From: an uncultured Collinsella sp.
GTDB taxonomy: Bacteria > Actinomycetota > Coriobacteriia > Coriobacteriales > Coriobacteriaceae
NCBI GenBank assembly: GCA_900552385.1
Contig: URZI01000007.1
Coordinates: 1-64,000, forward strand
Length of the DNA: 64,000 nt
Direction: 5' to 3'
A program made the translations under genes and the position numbers. This document shows positions 34,218-43,147 of this stretch, in pieces. Under the pieces are notes generated by a model. The model was given only the letters and a program-made list of their open reading frames with translations. It searched no databases and was not told the origin of the DNA. Every line of letters starts with the position of its first letter. Within the stretch, counting starts at the first letter, position 1.

Positions 34218-34895
34218 ATGTCGCTGCGCGGTGGAATCGGTTTGCCCGAGCTTCCTCTAGAGGACGGGCAGGAGTTTAGGCTCGGCATTATGGGTGGCAC
34301 CTTTGATCCCATCCATTACGGGCACCTGGTGACCGCCGAGCAGGCGCGCGAGTCGCTCGACTTGGACGCTGTGCTCTTTATGCCGGCGGGCTCTCCTGCC
34401 TTTAAGCTTGACAAGCCGGTGACGCCTGCCGAGGACCGTTATGCCATGACGGTCCTCGCCACCGCCGCGAACCCGGCCTTTTTGGCGAGCCGGTTCGAGA
34501 TCGACCGTCCGGGCGTAACCTATACGGCCGATACGCTTCATGCCCTTCGCGACTTTTACCCGCCGCAGGTAAAGCTCTACTTTATTACGGGCGCCGACGC
34601 GATCATCGATATCGTGACCTGGCATGATGCCGAACGAATCGCTGAGCTTGCTACCTTTATTGCGGCGACACGACCGGGCTTTGATATCGATACGGCGCGT
34701 GCCCGAATCAAAGAGTCGGGGCTGCCGTTCGACGTGCGCTATATTCAGATTCCAGCGTTGGCGATCAGCTCGACGAACATTCGTAAGCGAGTTGCCCGCG
34801 GTATGAGCGTGCGCTATCTTACGAGCGAGTCCGTGCTCGGCTACATTCGCAAACGCAGGCTATATGCCGATTTGGGCCAAGAAGATTTTGAGTGA
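34218..34895 (+). CDS. nadD: Nicotinate-nucleotide adenylyltransferase
   Basis: 225 aa. It adenylates nicotinate mononucleotide in NAD synthesis. The nucleotidyltransferase motif is MGGTFDPIHYGHL, and ISSTNIRKRV near the end is the second signature. It starts 3 nt after obgE and has a 20-residue N-terminal extension before the fold. An internal start near 34290 is possible, but ATG 34218 is the only well-placed start after obgE. Confidence 0.95.
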   Translation: MSLRGGIGLPELPLEDGQEFRLGIMGGTFDPIHYGHLVTAEQARESLDLDAVLFMPAGSPAFKLDKPVTPAEDRYAMTVLATAANPAFLASRFEIDRPGVTYTADTLHALRDFYPPQVKLYFITGADAIIDIVTWHDAERIAELATFIAATRPGFDIDTARARIKESGLPFDVRYIQIPALAISSTNIRKRVARGMSVRYLTSESVLGYIRKRRLYADLGQEDFE

Positions 34896-34907
34896 TGGGG
34901 GTCTACG

Positions 34908-35516
34908 TTGTCGGTAGAGGATCAGTTTGAGGGCGATGAGCGCGCGCTGCTCAAGCGCATTCAAGAGCTGCTCGATGTTCGCATGAAGGATAAGCGCAAG
35001 CGCTATGTGCATTCGCTGGGTGTTGCCGAGACCGCACTTCATCTGGCCGAGGTCTACGGCGTTGACCGCTTTGATGCCGCTGCCGCCGGCCTGATCCATG
35101 ACTGGGACAAGGTGCTTTCCGACGACGAGCTGGTCACGCGCGCTCTGCACTACGGCATTAAGATTGCCGGCTCTCCTTCCGCCGCGACGCCGCTTTTGCA
35201 TGGCCCTGTTGCCGCCTATGAGCTTCCGCAGCTTTTCCCTGAGTTGTCGTTGGCCGTTTTCCAGGCTGTCGACCGTCACACCGTGGGTGCCTGCGACATG
35301 ACGCCGCTCGATATGGTGGTCTTTGTGGCCGATGCCATCGAGCCCAACCGCCACGGCGACTATGCCCATGCGTTGCGCAAGATGGTGGGGGAGTCGACGC
35401 TCGATGAGTTGTTCTTCTCCTGTTTTGCGCAGGGTCTGGTCTATGTTATCCAGTCCGGGCGCTATCTTTATCCCACGGCTATTTCGATTTACAACCATTA
35501 CGCCCAGCTGCGCTAG
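34908..35516 (+). CDS. yqeK: HD-domain phosphohydrolase YqeK (Ap4A hydrolase family)
   Basis: 202 aa from TTG 34908. HD-fold metal residues are visible in RYVHSLGVAETA, GLIHDWDK, LLHGPVAA, VDRHTVGAC and FVADAIEPNR. Family members split diadenosine tetraphosphate symmetrically to ADP. The order nadD-yqeK-rsfS is conserved widely in Gram-positive bacteria. Confidence 0.92.
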   Translation: MSVEDQFEGDERALLKRIQELLDVRMKDKRKRYVHSLGVAETALHLAEVYGVDRFDAAAAGLIHDWDKVLSDDELVTRALHYGIKIAGSPSAATPLLHGPVAAYELPQLFPELSLAVFQAVDRHTVGACDMTPLDMVVFVADAIEPNRHGDYAHALRKMVGESTLDELFFSCFAQGLVYVIQSGRYLYPTAISIYNHYAQLR

Positions 35517-35544
35517 CTCGGGTGCGTCTAGAAAGAGGTATTCC

Positions 35545-36000
35545 ATGGCCGACGAGACCATGACCGACGAGCAGATTCTTGAAGGTGTGGAGCACAAGAG
35601 CTTCGTCGCCACGTCCGACCGCACCGCCGCCTCGCTGTCCGCGAGCGGTGTCGCCGCCGAGGATGTCGCCCGCGCCGCCGCGCAGGCCGCCTACGACAAG
35701 AAGGGCGAGGACGTTCAGGTGCTCGACCTGACCGAGCTTTCCGACGTATGCGACTACTTTGTGCTTGCCACCGGTACCAACAACCGCCAGGTCGATTCTA
35801 TCGTCGACGAGATCGAGGAGAAGGTCTCCGAGGCTTGCGGCGAGCACCCGTTCTCCATCGAGGGTCGCGAGCAGAAGACCTGGATGCTCATGGACTATGG
35901 TTCGGTTGTCGTCCACGTCTTCACTCCCGAGGCGCGCGACTTCTACCGTCTCGAAAAGCTCTGGGGTGACGCTCCCCAGCTCCCCCTCAACCTCCTCTAG
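35545..36000 (+). CDS. rsfS: Ribosomal silencing factor RsfS
   Basis: 151 aa. It binds L14 and blocks subunit joining during starvation. The family core is LDLTELSDVCDYFVLATGTNNRQVDSIVDEIEE followed by WMLMDYGSVVVHVFTPEARDFYRLEKLWGDAP. ATG 35545 has AAAGAGG upstream. The first 45 residues are an extra, poorly conserved N-terminal stretch rich in Ala and Glu. A terminator follows. Confidence 0.94.
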   Translation: MADETMTDEQILEGVEHKSFVATSDRTAASLSASGVAAEDVARAAAQAAYDKKGEDVQVLDLTELSDVCDYFVLATGTNNRQVDSIVDEIEEKVSEACGEHPFSIEGREQKTWMLMDYGSVVVHVFTPEARDFYRLEKLWGDAPQLPLNLL

Positions 36001-36041
36001 TAGCTCATTTGAGACGGGGTTTAGCTAGCCTCACGCATATC

Positions 36042-36084
36042 GCCGGGCAGTTGCGGTTTTCCGCACCTGCCCGGCTTTCTTTTT
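36042..36084 (+). terminator. Terminator after rsfS
   Basis: A 9-bp stem (36042-36050 with 36067-36075) continues past one mismatch for 5 bp to a TTTT loop, and is followed by TTTCTTTTT. Confidence 0.9.
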
Positions 36085-36096
36085 GCCCAAAGGCGG

Positions 36097-37350
36097 TTAA
36101 TCGTTGAAGCGGGATTGGCGGCCGAAGGAAAGGGCGCTGTCGCCGAATTTGTCTCGGACGGCGTCGATGGCGACGGAGAGGTCGCGGCGGTCGCTGGATT
36201 GGGCTCCGCGGTCATCGATCTCGCAGAACAGGTCGGTCTGGATGCCGCCTCGGTGGTCGAAGTCGCTCATGCCGATGCCCGCTAAGCGAACATGCATGCC
36301 TTCCTGCCAGATGTTGTCGAGCAGTTCGAGCGCAACCGCCACGAAGATGTTCTCATCGTCGGTCGGATGAGGCAGCCGGCGCTGTGCCGTACGCCCGCTG
36401 CCATACGAATACTTGAGTTTGAGCGTTACCGTGGCACCCGTCAGCCCCTGACGGCGCAGACGGCGTCCCACTGACTCTCCCAACAGCGCAATCGCCGCCT
36501 CAATATCCCCACGCTCAGTCAAATCTTTAGCAAAGGTGCGTTCATTGCTGACCGACTTGACCTCGCGCTCTTCATCGAGACTCGTGACTTCGGAGATTTC
36601 GAGTCCCAGCGCACGCTGGCGCATGCGTTCGCCGTTGACACCAAAAATAGAGGACAAGGTGGATTCCGGTGCGCGTGACAGCTCGCCAAGCGTGTAGATG
36701 CGCATGCGGCGCAGCCGTTCCTCGGCCGAGCGTCCGATGCCGCTCATGGCAGATACCGGCAGCGCGGCCAAAAAGCGCTGCTCGGTTCCGGGGCGCACGA
36801 TGGTCAGTCCAAACGGCTTATCCCGCTCGCTTGCGATCTTTGCGACCGTCTTGTTGCAGCCCACGCCAATGGAGCACGTTACTCCCAGCGTTGCCACGCG
36901 GTCGCTTATACGCCGCGCAACCAGCAGCGGGTCTTCGGGCGCAAAGCGACCCGGTGTGATATCGATAAAGGCTTCGTCGATGGATACGCGCTCAACGCGC
37001 GGGGTCTCGTCGGCGAGAATCGCCATGACCTGCGTGCTCACCTCGCGGTAGCGATCAAAGTGCCCGTGCGTCCAAATGGCTTGCGGGCACAAGCGCCGTG
37101 CCTCGGCCGAGGCCATGGCAGAGTGCACGCCAAAGCGACGCGCCTCATACGAACACGTGGACACGACGCCACGCGAATCGGCGTCTCCGCCCACGATGAG
37201 CGGCTTTCCACGCCACTCGGGATGATCGAGCATCTCCACGCTCGCAAAAAACGCATCGAGGTCCATCAGACCCACCGCCGGACCCGTCCAGGGAGGCGGC
37301 GTGACGCCTATGGCATCCTCATAACCGTATGTATGTTCGCGTCTTTCCAT
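36097..37350 (-). CDS. dinB: DNA polymerase IV (Y family)
   Basis: 417 aa translesion polymerase. Metal-site motifs are GLMDLDAFFASVEM and RVSIDEAFIDIT; YEARRFGVHSAMAS is the fingers segment. VGCNKTVAKIASERDKPFG and GIGRSAEERL (helix-hairpin-helix) follow, then a little-finger domain. The C-terminus lacks an obvious clamp-binding motif (ends SFGRQSRFND). The start ATG 37350 lies only 6 nt after a TATACT -10 box and has no ribosome-binding site, so the mRNA may be leaderless. It is divergent from rpsP. Confidence 0.93.
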   Translation of the reverse strand: MERREHTYGYEDAIGVTPPPWTGPAVGLMDLDAFFASVEMLDHPEWRGKPLIVGGDADSRGVVSTCSYEARRFGVHSAMASAEARRLCPQAIWTHGHFDRYREVSTQVMAILADETPRVERVSIDEAFIDITPGRFAPEDPLLVARRISDRVATLGVTCSIGVGCNKTVAKIASERDKPFGLTIVRPGTEQRFLAALPVSAMSGIGRSAEERLRRMRIYTLGELSRAPESTLSSIFGVNGERMRQRALGLEISEVTSLDEEREVKSVSNERTFAKDLTERGDIEAAIALLGESVGRRLRRQGLTGATVTLKLKYSYGSGRTAQRRLPHPTDDENIFVAVALELLDNIWQEGMHVRLAGIGMSDFDHRGGIQTDLFCEIDDRGAQSSDRRDLSVAIDAVRDKFGDSALSFGRQSRFND

Positions 37351-37352
37351 GT

Positions 37353-37376
37353 CATGAGTATACCGCGCAGCTCATG
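37353..37376 (-). promoter_or_regulatory. dinB promoter -10 with overlapping inverted repeat
   Basis: TATACT on the minus strand (complement of 37357-37362) lies between and partly over the arms CATGAG (37353-37358) and CTCATG (37371-37376). This could be an operator, for example for LexA, but it does not match a LexA consensus known to me. Confidence 0.4.
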
Positions 37377-37466
37377 TGGGGTGCGTGTATGTGCTTGCAA
37401 ATCCCGAATTCTTGTCTAAGATATGGATTTGCCCTCGACTACACCGAAGAAGTTGGTCTCACGGAC

Positions 37467-37495
37467 TTCACCTGCCCGCGTCGATGGCGTATTAT
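37467..37495 (+). promoter_or_regulatory. Promoter of the rpsP operon
   Basis: TTCACC (37467-37472) and TATTAT (37490-37495) are 17 bp apart, about 57 nt before the rpsP start. Confidence 0.55.
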
Positions 37496-37551
37496 GTTCA
37501 ACTGTTTGTTTGTAGTTGCAGCCTAAAGCTGCTTGGTTGGAGGAGTTTCCT

Positions 37552-37893
37552 TTGGCAGTCAAGATTCGCCTTGCTCGTCACGGCGCTAAGAAGCGTCCGT
37601 ACTACCGTGTCGTCGTCGCCGATTCCCGCGCCCCGCGTGACGGTCGTATCATCGAGGAGGTTGGCCGCTACAACCCGATGACCGCCCCCAAGACCATCAA
37701 CCTCGACCTCGAGAAGATCGCCGACTGGCAGTCCAAGGGCGCTCAGCTCACCGACGCCGTCGCCGCTCTGGTCAAGGCCGCCAACGAGGGCGAGAAGACC
37801 GAGACCGTCGTCAAGAAGTCCAAGAAGCAGCTTGCCAAAGAGGCCGAGGCCGCTAAGGCTGCCGCTGAGGCCGCTGAGGGCGCCGAGGAGTAA
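37552..37893 (+). CDS. rpsP: 30S ribosomal protein S16
   Basis: 113 aa from TTG 37552, with GGAGGAG upstream, giving the standard start AVKIRLARHGAKKRPYYRVVVADSRAPRDG. The core IIEEVGRYNP and the LDLEKIADWQSKGAQLTD segment follow. A tail of about 30 residues rich in Ala, Lys and Glu extends past the usual end. First gene of rpsP-khpA-rimM-trmD-lepB. Confidence 0.97.
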   Translation: MAVKIRLARHGAKKRPYYRVVVADSRAPRDGRIIEEVGRYNPMTAPKTINLDLEKIADWQSKGAQLTDAVAALVKAANEGEKTETVVKKSKKQLAKEAEAAKAAAEAAEGAEE

Positions 37894-37896
37894 ATC

Positions 37897-38181
37897 GTGC
37901 CTGAGGTTGACGCTGCACAGCTCGAGGGTGAGGCAATGCTCTCAGATCGCATCGCCGATCTCGTCGAATATCTCGTTGTTCAGATCGTCGACGACCCGGA
38001 TTCCGTAAGCCTTGAGGTCATCGATGGTGACGACGCCTCTACGATTGAGGTTTCGGTCGCCGAGGATGACGTTGCTAAGGTCATCGGCCGTCGTGGCCGT
38101 ACCATCAAGGCCATTCGCACGCTCGCCCGTGCACTGGCCGCTCGCCTCGACACTGCTGTCGAGGTAGAGGTTCTGGGCTAG
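37897..38181 (+). CDS. khpA: KH-domain RNA-binding protein KhpA (YlqC)
   Basis: 94 aa from GTG 37897. The KH motif is VIGRRGRTIKAIRTLARA with the GxxG loop. Relatives bind RNA with KhpB and affect cell size and shape in Gram-positive bacteria. It starts 3 nt after rpsP, a conserved position. Confidence 0.93.
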   Translation: MPEVDAAQLEGEAMLSDRIADLVEYLVVQIVDDPDSVSLEVIDGDDASTIEVSVAEDDVAKVIGRRGRTIKAIRTLARALAARLDTAVEVEVLG

Positions 38182-38185
38182 GACC

Positions 38186-38707
38186 TTGAGGTCCCAGTAC
38201 AAAAACATCGCCCGTGTGGTCAAGCCGCACGGAAGGAAGGGGGAGGTCCTCGCGCAGCCGCTGCGGGGGCTTCCTTCTGTATTAGAGCCGGGTATGCGCG
38301 TCGCCCTGACGCCGCCGGCGCTCAAGCGCGACCGCTTTTGCACGGTCGTGTCCGTCACCGATACGGGCGATGGCGATCTGGTCTCGTTTGAGGGCATTGA
38401 CGACTTGACGGCCGCCGAGGGCATCACGGGATGCTACGTGCTGGCAAATCGTGACGATTTTGAGCTCGATTCGCTCGACGCTGCCTATACCGACCTGATG
38501 GGTCGCGAGGTGGTCGACGAGCGCTTCGGTTCGCTTGGCACGATCGTCGAGATCATGTCGACGCCCGCTAACGATGTTTGGGTTGTCGAGGGTGATCGGT
38601 ACGGCGAGGTACTGATTCCCGTGATCGAGCAGGTCGTGCTCGATCTTCCCGATGCAGGAACAATTTCCGTCCACGTGATGGACGGCCTGATTGATATGGA
38701 CAAGTAG
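38186..38707 (+). CDS. rimM: Ribosome maturation factor RimM
   Basis: 173 aa from TTG 38186, 4 nt after khpA. The N-terminal barrel begins NIARVVKPHGRKGEVLAQPL and the PRC-barrel half includes AYTDLMGREVVDERFGSLGTIVEIM and EVLIPVIEQVVLDL. It assists 16S 3'-domain assembly with S19. The order rimM-trmD is near universal. Confidence 0.94.
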   Translation: MRSQYKNIARVVKPHGRKGEVLAQPLRGLPSVLEPGMRVALTPPALKRDRFCTVVSVTDTGDGDLVSFEGIDDLTAAEGITGCYVLANRDDFELDSLDAAYTDLMGREVVDERFGSLGTIVEIMSTPANDVWVVEGDRYGEVLIPVIEQVVLDLPDAGTISVHVMDGLIDMDK

Positions 38708-38717
38708 GGAGGACAAC

Positions 38718-39476
38718 ATGCTGATTGAGACCCTTTCGGTCTTTCCCGAGATGTTTGAGCCCGTCATGTCCACGTCGATTTTGGGCCGCGCCCGCAAGGC
38801 CGGCCTTTTTGATTTTAAGGCGTATAACCTGCGCGACTGGACGCACGACCGCCATCGTACCGTCGATGACGAGCCGTACGGCGGCGGGCAGGGCATGCTC
38901 ATGAAGGTCGAGCCTATCGCAGAGGCCATCGAGGCCATTAGCGCAGAGGGTCCCAAGCCCACTGTGGTGTTCTTTACCCCCTGTGGCGAGCCCTTTACGC
39001 AGCATGTGGCCGAGCGCCTGCTCAAAAGTGAGCGCCTGCTGTTTGTGTGCAGCCGCTACGAGGGCGTCGACGAGCGTGCGTATGCGTATGCCGACGAGCG
39101 TCTGTCGATCGGCGACTATGTGCTTACGGGTGGCGAACTTCCCGCTATGGTCGTTGCCGATGCCGTCGTACGCCTGATTCCCGGCGCCCTGGGCGATGAG
39201 ATGAGCAATGTGGACGAGTCGTTCTCGACCGCCGAGGACGGAGGCCTGCTCGAGTACGCGCAGTACACCCGTCCCGCCGAGTTCAACGGCGAGGGCGTGC
39301 CGCCGGTGCTCGTGAGTGGCGATCACGCCAAGGTCGACGCTTGGCGCCGCAAGAACGCCATCGAGCGCACCTGCCGCTGGCGTCCCGACCTGATCGAGAC
39401 TGCGCGGCTCACGCCCCAGGAGCGTGCATATGCGCAGGAGATCCTTGACGCTTCGTATTCGCAGAGCGAGGAGTGA
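38718..39476 (+). CDS. trmD: tRNA (guanine-N1)-methyltransferase TrmD
   Basis: 252 aa. It methylates G37 of tRNAs using SAM through a trefoil knot. Motifs are LSVFPEMFEPVMSTSILGRA, YNLRDWTHDRHRTVDDEPYGGGQGMLMK, SRYEGVDERA and IGDYVLTGGELPAMVVADAV. ATG 38718 with GGGAGGA upstream is the standard start; a frame from 38691 is longer but out of family. Confidence 0.97.
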   Translation: MLIETLSVFPEMFEPVMSTSILGRARKAGLFDFKAYNLRDWTHDRHRTVDDEPYGGGQGMLMKVEPIAEAIEAISAEGPKPTVVFFTPCGEPFTQHVAERLLKSERLLFVCSRYEGVDERAYAYADERLSIGDYVLTGGELPAMVVADAVVRLIPGALGDEMSNVDESFSTAEDGGLLEYAQYTRPAEFNGEGVPPVLVSGDHAKVDAWRRKNAIERTCRWRPDLIETARLTPQERAYAQEILDASYSQSEE

Positions 39477-39478
39477 GT

Positions 39479-40042
39479 ATGGTTCCTACGCAACATTCCG
39501 CGTTGAGGGGCGCTTTTAAGTGGATCGCGGTCATCGCGATCGCGCTTGTGGCCACCTTCCTGATCCGCACCTTTGTGGTCGAGCCCTTTGTGGTGCCCAC
39601 CGGCTCTATGGAGGACACAATCGAGATTGGCGACCAGATCCTGGCGCAAAAGGTGAGCCTCGAGCTCGGTCAGCCCGTCAAGCAGGGCGATATCGTTGTG
39701 TTTCACAACCCTGATGGCACCTCCGAGCATGATGTTCTTGTCAAGCGCGTTATTGCCACGGCCGGCCAGACGGTCGACCTGCAGGACGGCAAGGTGGTCG
39801 TTGACGGCCAGGCGCTCGACGAGGACTACACGACCGGCATGAGCTGGCCGCTTTCGGTCCAGGCGCCCGCCGCCCAGGTGAGCTATCCCTACACCGTCCC
39901 CGACGACTGCGTGTGGGTGATGGGCGACAACCGCGAGAACTCAGCCGACTCACGCTACTTTGGCCCGGTCGACCGTTCGGATTTGATCGCCGTGGCGCTC
40001 GTGCGTTACTGGCCGCTCAACCGTCTGGGCGCTATCGACTAA
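39479..40042 (+). CDS. lepB: Signal peptidase I
   Basis: 187 aa with one N-terminal membrane helix (FKWIAVIAIALVATFLIRTF). The catalytic Ser43 is in PTGSMEDTI and the Lys89 in VLVKRVIATAGQ; GDNRENSADSRYFGPV is box E. It cleaves signal peptides outside the membrane. ATG 39479 is preferred to GTG 39473, which falls inside the ribosome-binding site. It starts 2 nt after trmD. Confidence 0.95.
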   Translation: MVPTQHSALRGAFKWIAVIAIALVATFLIRTFVVEPFVVPTGSMEDTIEIGDQILAQKVSLELGQPVKQGDIVVFHNPDGTSEHDVLVKRVIATAGQTVDLQDGKVVVDGQALDEDYTTGMSWPLSVQAPAAQVSYPYTVPDDCVWVMGDNRENSADSRYFGPVDRSDLIAVALVRYWPLNRLGAID

Positions 40043-40101
40043 AAACCGCTATAGTACAGTACCTAACCGTGTAATCGTTTCGACGAGGGGATATTAGAGG
40101 C

Positions 40102-41013
40102 ATGAACGCTTCATCGCTTTCCTTCCAAGACATCATCCTGCGCCTCCAGCAGTACTGGGGCGAGCAGGGCTGCGTCATTATGCAGCCCTATGACTCCGAG
40201 GTCGGTGCCGGTACCTTTCATACCGCGACCACGCTGCGCTCGCTCGGTCCCGCCGAGTGGCGCACCTGCTATGCGCAGCCTTGCCGCCGTCCTGCCGACG
40301 GCCGCTACGGCGAGAACCCCAACCGCATGCAGCACTACTATCAGTTCCAGGTGCTCATCAAGCCCTCACCGGTCAACGCTCAGGAGCTTTACCTGGGGTC
40401 TCTTGCCGCTATCGGTCTGGACCCCAACGACCATGACGTCCGCTTTGTCGAGGACGACTGGGAGAGCCCGACGCTCGGCGCCTGGGGTCTTGGCTGGGAG
40501 GTTTGGCTCAACGGCATGGAGGTTACGCAGTTTACGTACTTCCAGCAGGTGGGCGGCATCGAGGTTGACCCCGTGCCCGTCGAGATCACCTATGGCCTGG
40601 AGCGTATCGCCATGTACGCCCAGGGCGTTAACTCGGTCTACGACCTGGTGTGGAGCTACCTGCCCGACGGCACACCCATGACCTACGGCGACGTGTTCCT
40701 CGAGAACGAGCGCGAGTTCAGTGCCTATAACTTTGAGGTCGCCAACGTCGAGATGATGCGTCAGAAGTTTGACGACTACGAGGCCGAGTGCCATTCCTGT
40801 CTGGAGCGAAAGCTGCCGCTGCCGGCGTACGACTGTGTCATGAAGTGCAGCCACGCTTTCAACCTGCTCGATGCCCGTGGCGCGCTGTCCGCGGTCGAGC
40901 GTGCCAACTACATCCTGCGCGTCCGCGCCGTCGCCAAGGCGTGCTGCGAGGCCTACATGGCCGAGGTCGCCGGAGTCAACGAGAATGCCGACCAGGAAGG
41001 CGAGGTGGCGTAA
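40102..41013 (+). CDS. glyQ: Glycyl-tRNA synthetase alpha subunit
   Basis: 303 aa catalytic subunit of the alpha2-beta2 enzyme. It starts with SFQDIILRLQQYWGEQGCVIMQPYD and has VGAGTFHTATTLRSLGPAEW, QPCRRPADGRYGENPNR and a downstream EVWLNGMEVTQFTYFQQVGG. GAGGGGATATTAGAGG precedes ATG 40102. A TATAGT at 40050-40055 may be its -10, with no clear -35. Confidence 0.97.
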   Translation: MNASSLSFQDIILRLQQYWGEQGCVIMQPYDSEVGAGTFHTATTLRSLGPAEWRTCYAQPCRRPADGRYGENPNRMQHYYQFQVLIKPSPVNAQELYLGSLAAIGLDPNDHDVRFVEDDWESPTLGAWGLGWEVWLNGMEVTQFTYFQQVGGIEVDPVPVEITYGLERIAMYAQGVNSVYDLVWSYLPDGTPMTYGDVFLENEREFSAYNFEVANVEMMRQKFDDYEAECHSCLERKLPLPAYDCVMKCSHAFNLLDARGALSAVERANYILRVRAVAKACCEAYMAEVAGVNENADQEGEVA

Positions 41014-41016
41014 GCC

Positions 41017-43113
41017 ATGGCAGACGCTAAGGATTTCCTGTTTGAGATCGGTACGGAGGAAATGCCCTCTGCACCGCTGAACAATGCCGTCAAGCAGCTT
41101 GGCACCATGATCGCCAAGGGTCTCGACGAGGCCGGTCTGGCCCACGGCGAGGTCCGCGTGATCTCGAGCCCGCGTCGCCTGGCTGCACTCGTTGCCGACG
41201 TCGCCACCGCGACCGATGAGGTTCACGAGGTCAAGCGTGGCCCCGCGGCCAACATTGCCTTCGATGCTGACGGTAACGCCACCAAGGCCGCCCAGGGCTT
41301 TGCCCGCAAGTGCGGTGTGGCTGCCGAGGACCTGGTTCGTCGCGAGGACACTGACGGTCGCGAGTATGTGTTCGCTGAGAAGAACATTCCCTCCGCACCG
41401 GCTACGCCGATTCTGACCGCTCTGTGCGAGAAGACCATCGCCGGCCTGCAGTGGCCCAACTACCGCAGCCAGCGCTGGGGTCACGAGCATGCGACCTTTG
41501 TTCGTCCGGTCCGCTGGATCTGCTGTCTTTTGGGCGAGGATGTTGTGCCCGTGTCGTTTGCCGACGTGACGAGTGACAACACCACGCGTGGTCATCGCGT
41601 ACTTGGCCCCGGTGACCATGTGGTTGCCAGCCCCGCCGTCTACGAGCAGGTGCTCGAGGACGCCGGCGTGCTTTCTGCCGAGCGCCGCCGCGAGGCCATC
41701 CTTGCCGGTATCGCCGAGGTCGAGGCCGCTCGCCCCGGTTGCCATGTCGACACGCCCAAGAAGGTCTTTGAGGAGGTCATCAACCTCTGCGAGTGGCCGA
41801 CGGTGCTCGTCGGTACCTTCGATGAGGAGTTCCTCAAGGTCCCGCACGAGATCATCTGCGAGTCCATGCTCACCAACCAGCGCTACTTCCCGATCTATGA
41901 CGGCGAGGGCAAGCTCACGCGTGAGTTCGTGGTCGTCTCCAACAGCAAGCCCGAGAATGCCGAGCGCGTGATCGACGGCAACGAGCGCGTTGTGCGTGCC
42001 CGTCTGGACGATGCCAAGTTCTTCTACGAGGAGGACCTGAAGATCTCCCTCGACGAGTTCCGTGATCGTTTGGCCAAGGTTGCCTTCCAGGAGAAGCTCG
42101 GTAGCGTGCTCGCCAAGTCCGAGCGCATCGAGCAGCTCACACTCGCTATTGCCCGTGAGGCTCATCTGGGCGCCCATCTTGCCGCTGACGCTGCTCGCGC
42201 CGCGCACCTGTGCAAGGCCGACCTGGTGTCTAACGCCGTCGTTGAGTTCACGAGCCAGCAGGGCGTGATGGGCGGTTATTACGCGACCGCGATGGGGGAG
42301 AATGACGAGGTCGCCCATGCCATCCGCGATCACTATCGTCCCCGCTTTGCCGGTGACGAGTTGCCCGAGGGCACCGCTGGCTGCATCGTGGCCTGCGCCG
42401 ACAAGCTCGATACCATCGCCGGTATTTTTGCCATCGGCGAGCCCCCGACCGGCTCCTCCGACCCCTACGCGCTGCGTCGCGCCGCCATCGGCATCATCAA
42501 CATCCTGCGCGACCGTCTGCCGATCGATCCCACGTCGCTTATCGACTTTGCCCTTGAGCTCTATAGCGAGCAGGGTATCGAGTTCGACGCCGCCGAGGTC
42601 GCTCAGCAGGTTCGCGACTTCTTCCACGGCCGTCTGGTGAGCATGGCCCGCGACGAAAAGATCCCGGCCGATACCGTTGCCGCCGTCTCCGCGGTGCACA
42701 TCATCGCCCCGTCCGTCTTCTTCGCCCGCTGCGCCGCCCTCGACGAGGCCCGCAAGAACGACGCTGAGACGTTCGATAACCTGGCGACCGCCTATGCCCG
42801 CGCCGCGCACATCTCCAAGCTCGAGTTGGGCGCGGAGTACGACCGCGCCCTGATGGGCGAGGTCGAGCTCGCGCTTGCCGATGCCTCCGAGGCTGCTCAG
42901 ACCGCTGTCGACGCCGCCCTTGCTGCCGAGGATTACCCGGCCGCATTTGCCGCCCTTGCCGCCCTGCGCGCCCCCATCGACCGCTTCTTCGACGAGGTCA
43001 TGGTCATGGACAAGGACGAGCAGCTTCGCGATAATCGCCTTAAGCTGCTCAACCGCTTCGAGGCCGTTTTCTCCGGCATCGCAAACATCGGTGAGCTTGC
43101 TCGCAAAAAGTAA
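41017..43113 (+). CDS. glyS: Glycyl-tRNA synthetase beta subunit
   Basis: 698 aa. It begins FLFEIGTEEMPSAPLNNAVKQL, typical of GlyS, and continues with RSQRWGHEHATFVRPVRWICCLL, MLTNQRYFPIYDGEGKLTREFVVVSN and an HD-like domain. The C-terminal anticodon-binding-like region covers about 560-690 (RFFDEVMVMDKDEQLRDNRLKLL). It lies 3 nt after glyQ. Confidence 0.96.
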   Translation: MADAKDFLFEIGTEEMPSAPLNNAVKQLGTMIAKGLDEAGLAHGEVRVISSPRRLAALVADVATATDEVHEVKRGPAANIAFDADGNATKAAQGFARKCGVAAEDLVRREDTDGREYVFAEKNIPSAPATPILTALCEKTIAGLQWPNYRSQRWGHEHATFVRPVRWICCLLGEDVVPVSFADVTSDNTTRGHRVLGPGDHVVASPAVYEQVLEDAGVLSAERRREAILAGIAEVEAARPGCHVDTPKKVFEEVINLCEWPTVLVGTFDEEFLKVPHEIICESMLTNQRYFPIYDGEGKLTREFVVVSNSKPENAERVIDGNERVVRARLDDAKFFYEEDLKISLDEFRDRLAKVAFQEKLGSVLAKSERIEQLTLAIAREAHLGAHLAADAARAAHLCKADLVSNAVVEFTSQQGVMGGYYATAMGENDEVAHAIRDHYRPRFAGDELPEGTAGCIVACADKLDTIAGIFAIGEPPTGSSDPYALRRAAIGIINILRDRLPIDPTSLIDFALELYSEQGIEFDAAEVAQQVRDFFHGRLVSMARDEKIPADTVAAVSAVHIIAPSVFFARCAALDEARKNDAETFDNLATAYARAAHISKLELGAEYDRALMGEVELALADASEAAQTAVDAALAAEDYPAAFAALAALRAPIDRFFDEVMVMDKDEQLRDNRLKLLNRFEAVFSGIANIGELARKK

Positions 43114-43147
43114 GCCAGCCTGCGCATAAGCGCAAAAGGAGCCCCGC

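Noticed and set aside
43121..43134. Small TGCGC/GCGCA hairpin between glyS and the PPDK regulator as a terminator
   Set aside because: The stem is only 5 bp and is followed by AAAAGGA, which is the ribosome-binding site of the next gene, not a T-run.
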